Shown piece after piece: positions 3,982 to 5,849 of a stretch of 5,849 bases of DNA. The DNA lies in NCBI GenBank assembly GCA_015657735.1, contig SSSX01000070.1, positions 1 to 5,849 on the forward strand, given 5' to 3'. The notes under the pieces are model-generated. The model saw nothing but the letters and a program-made list of their open reading frames with translations, ran no database searches and was not told where the DNA came from. How positions within the stretch are numbered: the stretch's first letter is position 1; every line of letters begins with the position of its first letter. Position numbers and translations under genes: made by a program. This stretch comes from Zoogloeaceae bacterium. GTDB taxonomy: Bacteria > Pseudomonadota > Gammaproteobacteria > Burkholderiales > Rhodocyclaceae.

Positions 3982-5849
3982 ATGGACGACTCCCTGCCCC
4001 GCATCTCCGTCAAGCTGAACGGCACCCGCAACGCCGATGCCTCCCTGTGGCTGGCCAGCCTCGGTGGCAAGGACGGCCTGTTCGAGGCGGCCGGCGCGAC
4101 CACCGCCTACGACCTGCATCCCGCCGGCGCCCGCGGCGGCGGCGAACTGGCGGTGGACGCATCGATCCCCCGCGACGCCCTCGTCGAAGTGGAGTTCGAC
4201 AACGGCCTGCGCTTCTGGACCCTCGGCGAAAACCTGCGCGAGCGCCTGCAGCCGCCCGGCCAGCGCCAGGCCCGCGGCGCCACCGACGACGGCGGCACAT
4301 GGACGCTTCCCAGCGCGGTCGACCTGCCCGGCGGGCGCCGCGGCGCCGCCGGCAAGCTGGTCCTCAAGGCCCTGCGCTGGGTCGGCTTCGATGCCGTCAA
4401 GGCCGGCCGCGACAAGCTCGTCGCACTCGCCGAGACGCGCTCGGTCCCGCGCGAAGGCCTGTTCCCGGTGGGCGACGACGGCATCGCCGGCGCGCCGCTG
4501 ACCGAACCGATACCCGACGGCGGCCCGGCCCTGATCCTGCTCCACGGCACCGCCTCGTGCACCCGCGGCAGCTTCTCCAAACTGTGGCTGCGCCAGGGCG
4601 AACACTGGGCCACGCTGCGCAAATACTTCGGCGCGCGCATCTACGCGCTCGAACACCGCACGCTCACCGCCAGCCCGATCGCCAACGCGCTGCACGTCGC
4701 GCAGCTGCTGCCGAAGAGCGGCCGGGTCAGCTTCCTGTCGCATTCGCGCGGCGGCCTGGTCGGCGAACTGCTGTGCCTCGACGCCCAGGCCATCGACGCC
4801 GGCGCCGCCGTCGCCCGCCTCGACGCCCAGAAAAAGCGCGCCGACGCCGAAAACACCGCCATCGACCAGCAGGTGGCCGACTTCGAAGCGCTGCTCGCCG
4901 AACTGCGCCGCCGGCCGCAGCTCCAGATCGAACGCTTCGTGCGCGTCGCCTGCCCGGTGCTCGGCACCAGCCTGGCCGGCGACAAGCTCGACAAATGGGG
5001 CTCGCTGCTGGTGCTCGCCGCCATCGCCGACGAGATGCGGCGCAGCGGCAAGCGCGGCATCAGCTTGGGCGACATCGGCGAAAGCCTGGTCAAGCTCGGA
5101 CTCGACACCATCAGCGAAACCGTCGCCGGCATCCTCGCCAGCCGCCGCCGCGCCGACGAACTGCCCGGCCTGCAGGCCATGATGCCCGGCTCGGCAGTGG
5201 TGTCGCTGGTCAACGCCAGCCCCGGCCGCGGCGAACTCTACGTCGTCGCCGGCGACGCCCAGCCCCTCGAAGGCGACTGGCTGGCCGATCTGCGCTTCTG
5301 GCTCACCGACCGCTACTACGAACGCGACCACGACCTCGTCGTCGATACCCGTGCCATGCTCGACGGCCCGCTGCGCAGCACGCGCCCCGACGGCCCGCGC
5401 TGCAAGGTCCAGTTCCGCAGCGGCAGCGACGTCAATCACTTCAGCTACTTCGGCAACGCCGACAGCGCGCGGGCCATCGCCGCCGCGCTGACCCTCGCCC
5501 CGGCCGCCGACACCCTGTTCCGCGGCTACTTCGGCCGCTGGCCGCTGGCCGACGAAGCCGGCGCCGCCCGCGGATTGTTCGGGCCGCGGCCGGTGGCCGA
5601 CCCGGCGCTCGACCAGGCCAGGGGGATCGTGGTGATCGTGCCCGGGCTGTGCGGCTCCGAACTCAAACTGGGCACCCGCGACGTGTGGGCCAACCTGCTG
5701 GCCCTCGCCGGCGGCGCCTTCAACGACGACCTGCGCTACGACAACAAGAGCGTCGCGGCGGGCCAGCCCCTTCCCGATAGCTATCTCGGCCTCGCCAACG
5801 CGCTGCGCAAGCGCGGCTATATCGCCACGCTGCACGGTTACGACTGGCG
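3982..5849 (+). CDS. Large multidomain alpha/beta-hydrolase protein, 3'-truncated by the window edge
   Basis: The frame runs without a stop from ATG 3982 to the window end (622 codons plus two bases). The start is the first ATG after the promoter candidate and has no strong ribosome-binding site. Residues 1-170 form a domain I cannot name, with a segment VEVEFDNGLRFWTLGENLRERL (about 74-95). Residues 182-495 look like an alpha/beta hydrolase: ALILLHGTAS (183-192, oxyanion-hole strand), FLSHSRGGLVGEL (nucleophile S255 in an S-H-S-R-G-G elbow), a charged helical insert (about 277-318), RVACPVLGTSLAG (321-333), DHDLVVDT with candidate acid D451, and VNHFSYF with candidate base H486. From about 547 a second domain begins: IVVIVPGLCGSEL (549-561), VW (568-569) and GYDW (619-622), as in LCAT-type lipases. 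I associate this arrangement with large bacterial lipase/CHAT-protease-linked proteins, but substrate and role are unknown. No signal peptide is visible. Confidence 0.75.
   Translation, partial: MDDSLPRISVKLNGTRNADASLWLASLGGKDGLFEAAGATTAYDLHPAGARGGGELAVDASIPRDALVEVEFDNGLRFWTLGENLRERLQPPGQRQARGATDDGGTWTLPSAVDLPGGRRGAAGKLVLKALRWVGFDAVKAGRDKLVALAETRSVPREGLFPVGDDGIAGAPLTEPIPDGGPALILLHGTASCTRGSFSKLWLRQGEHWATLRKYFGARIYALEHRTLTASPIANALHVAQLLPKSGRVSFLSHSRGGLVGELLCLDAQAIDAGAAVARLDAQKKRADAENTAIDQQVADFEALLAELRRRPQLQIERFVRVACPVLGTSLAGDKLDKWGSLLVLAAIADEMRRSGKRGISLGDIGESLVKLGLDTISETVAGILASRRRADELPGLQAMMPGSAVVSLVNASPGRGELYVVAGDAQPLEGDWLADLRFWLTDRYYERDHDLVVDTRAMLDGPLRSTRPDGPRCKVQFRSGSDVNHFSYFGNADSARAIAAALTLAPAADTLFRGYFGRWPLADEAGAARGLFGPRPVADPALDQARGIVVIVPGLCGSELKLGTRDVWANLLALAGGAFNDDLRYDNKSVAAGQPLPDSYLGLANALRKRGYIATLHGYDW

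Noticed and set aside
4047..5780. A 577-codon plus-strand open frame overlapping the large hydrolase
   Set aside because: Its translation is almost entirely Arg, Pro, Ala and Gly, a frame-shifted shadow of the true frame that starts at 3982.
3238..5835. An 865-codon open frame on the minus strand across the hydrolase gene and part of the EEP gene
   Set aside because: It is low-complexity (Ala, Gly, Val, Glu, Gln and Asp rich) with no recognisable motifs, as expected for the antisense of GC-rich codons. It is antisense to the plus-strand frame with clear hydrolase motifs and same-strand out of frame with the EEP gene.
1..5849. CRISPR arrays, tRNA or rRNA genes, transposase genes
   Set aside because: No regularly spaced direct repeats, cloverleaf-like sequences or transposase motifs were seen on either strand.

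Overview
The window is GC-rich, densely coding bacterial DNA. Its codon use (strong preference for G or C at third positions) and protein sequences suggest a proteobacterium. The PQQ gene order and the style of the large hydrolase suggest Betaproteobacteria, perhaps Rhodocyclales (Thauera/Azoarcus-like). That placement is an impression and was not tested.

Left part (1-2942, + strand): the pyrroloquinoline quinone (PQQ) biosynthesis genes pqqB (5' end outside the window), pqqC, pqqD and pqqE. pqqB/pqqC overlap at GTGA and pqqD/pqqE overlap at TGATG, which suggests translational coupling. pqqC and pqqD are instead separated by 106 bp. This gap holds two near-identical 18-bp palindromes in opposite orientation (REP/BIME-like), and their stems differ by a compensated base change. 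The four proteins make PQQ from a PqqA precursor peptide: PqqD presents the peptide, the radical SAM enzyme PqqE cross-links its Glu and Tyr, PqqB hydroxylates the Tyr moiety, and PqqC performs the final ring closure and oxidation. pqqA would be expected upstream and is not seen here.

Middle (2943-3981): a 48-bp convergent spacer with a hairpin, then a minus-strand gene for an endonuclease/exonuclease/phosphatase-fold protein. Its start is set by a GGAGG ribosome-binding site. A 175-bp divergent intergenic region follows, with a plausible sigma70 promoter for the rightward gene.

Right part (3982 to the window end, + strand): one uninterrupted reading frame of 622 codons, open at the right edge. 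It encodes a large protein with an N-terminal domain I cannot name, an alpha/beta-hydrolase domain with a candidate Ser-Asp-His triad and a helical insert, and the start of a second hydrolase domain that looks LCAT-like. It resembles large bacterial hydrolase proteins that I associate with CHAT-protease contexts. This is the least understood part of the window.
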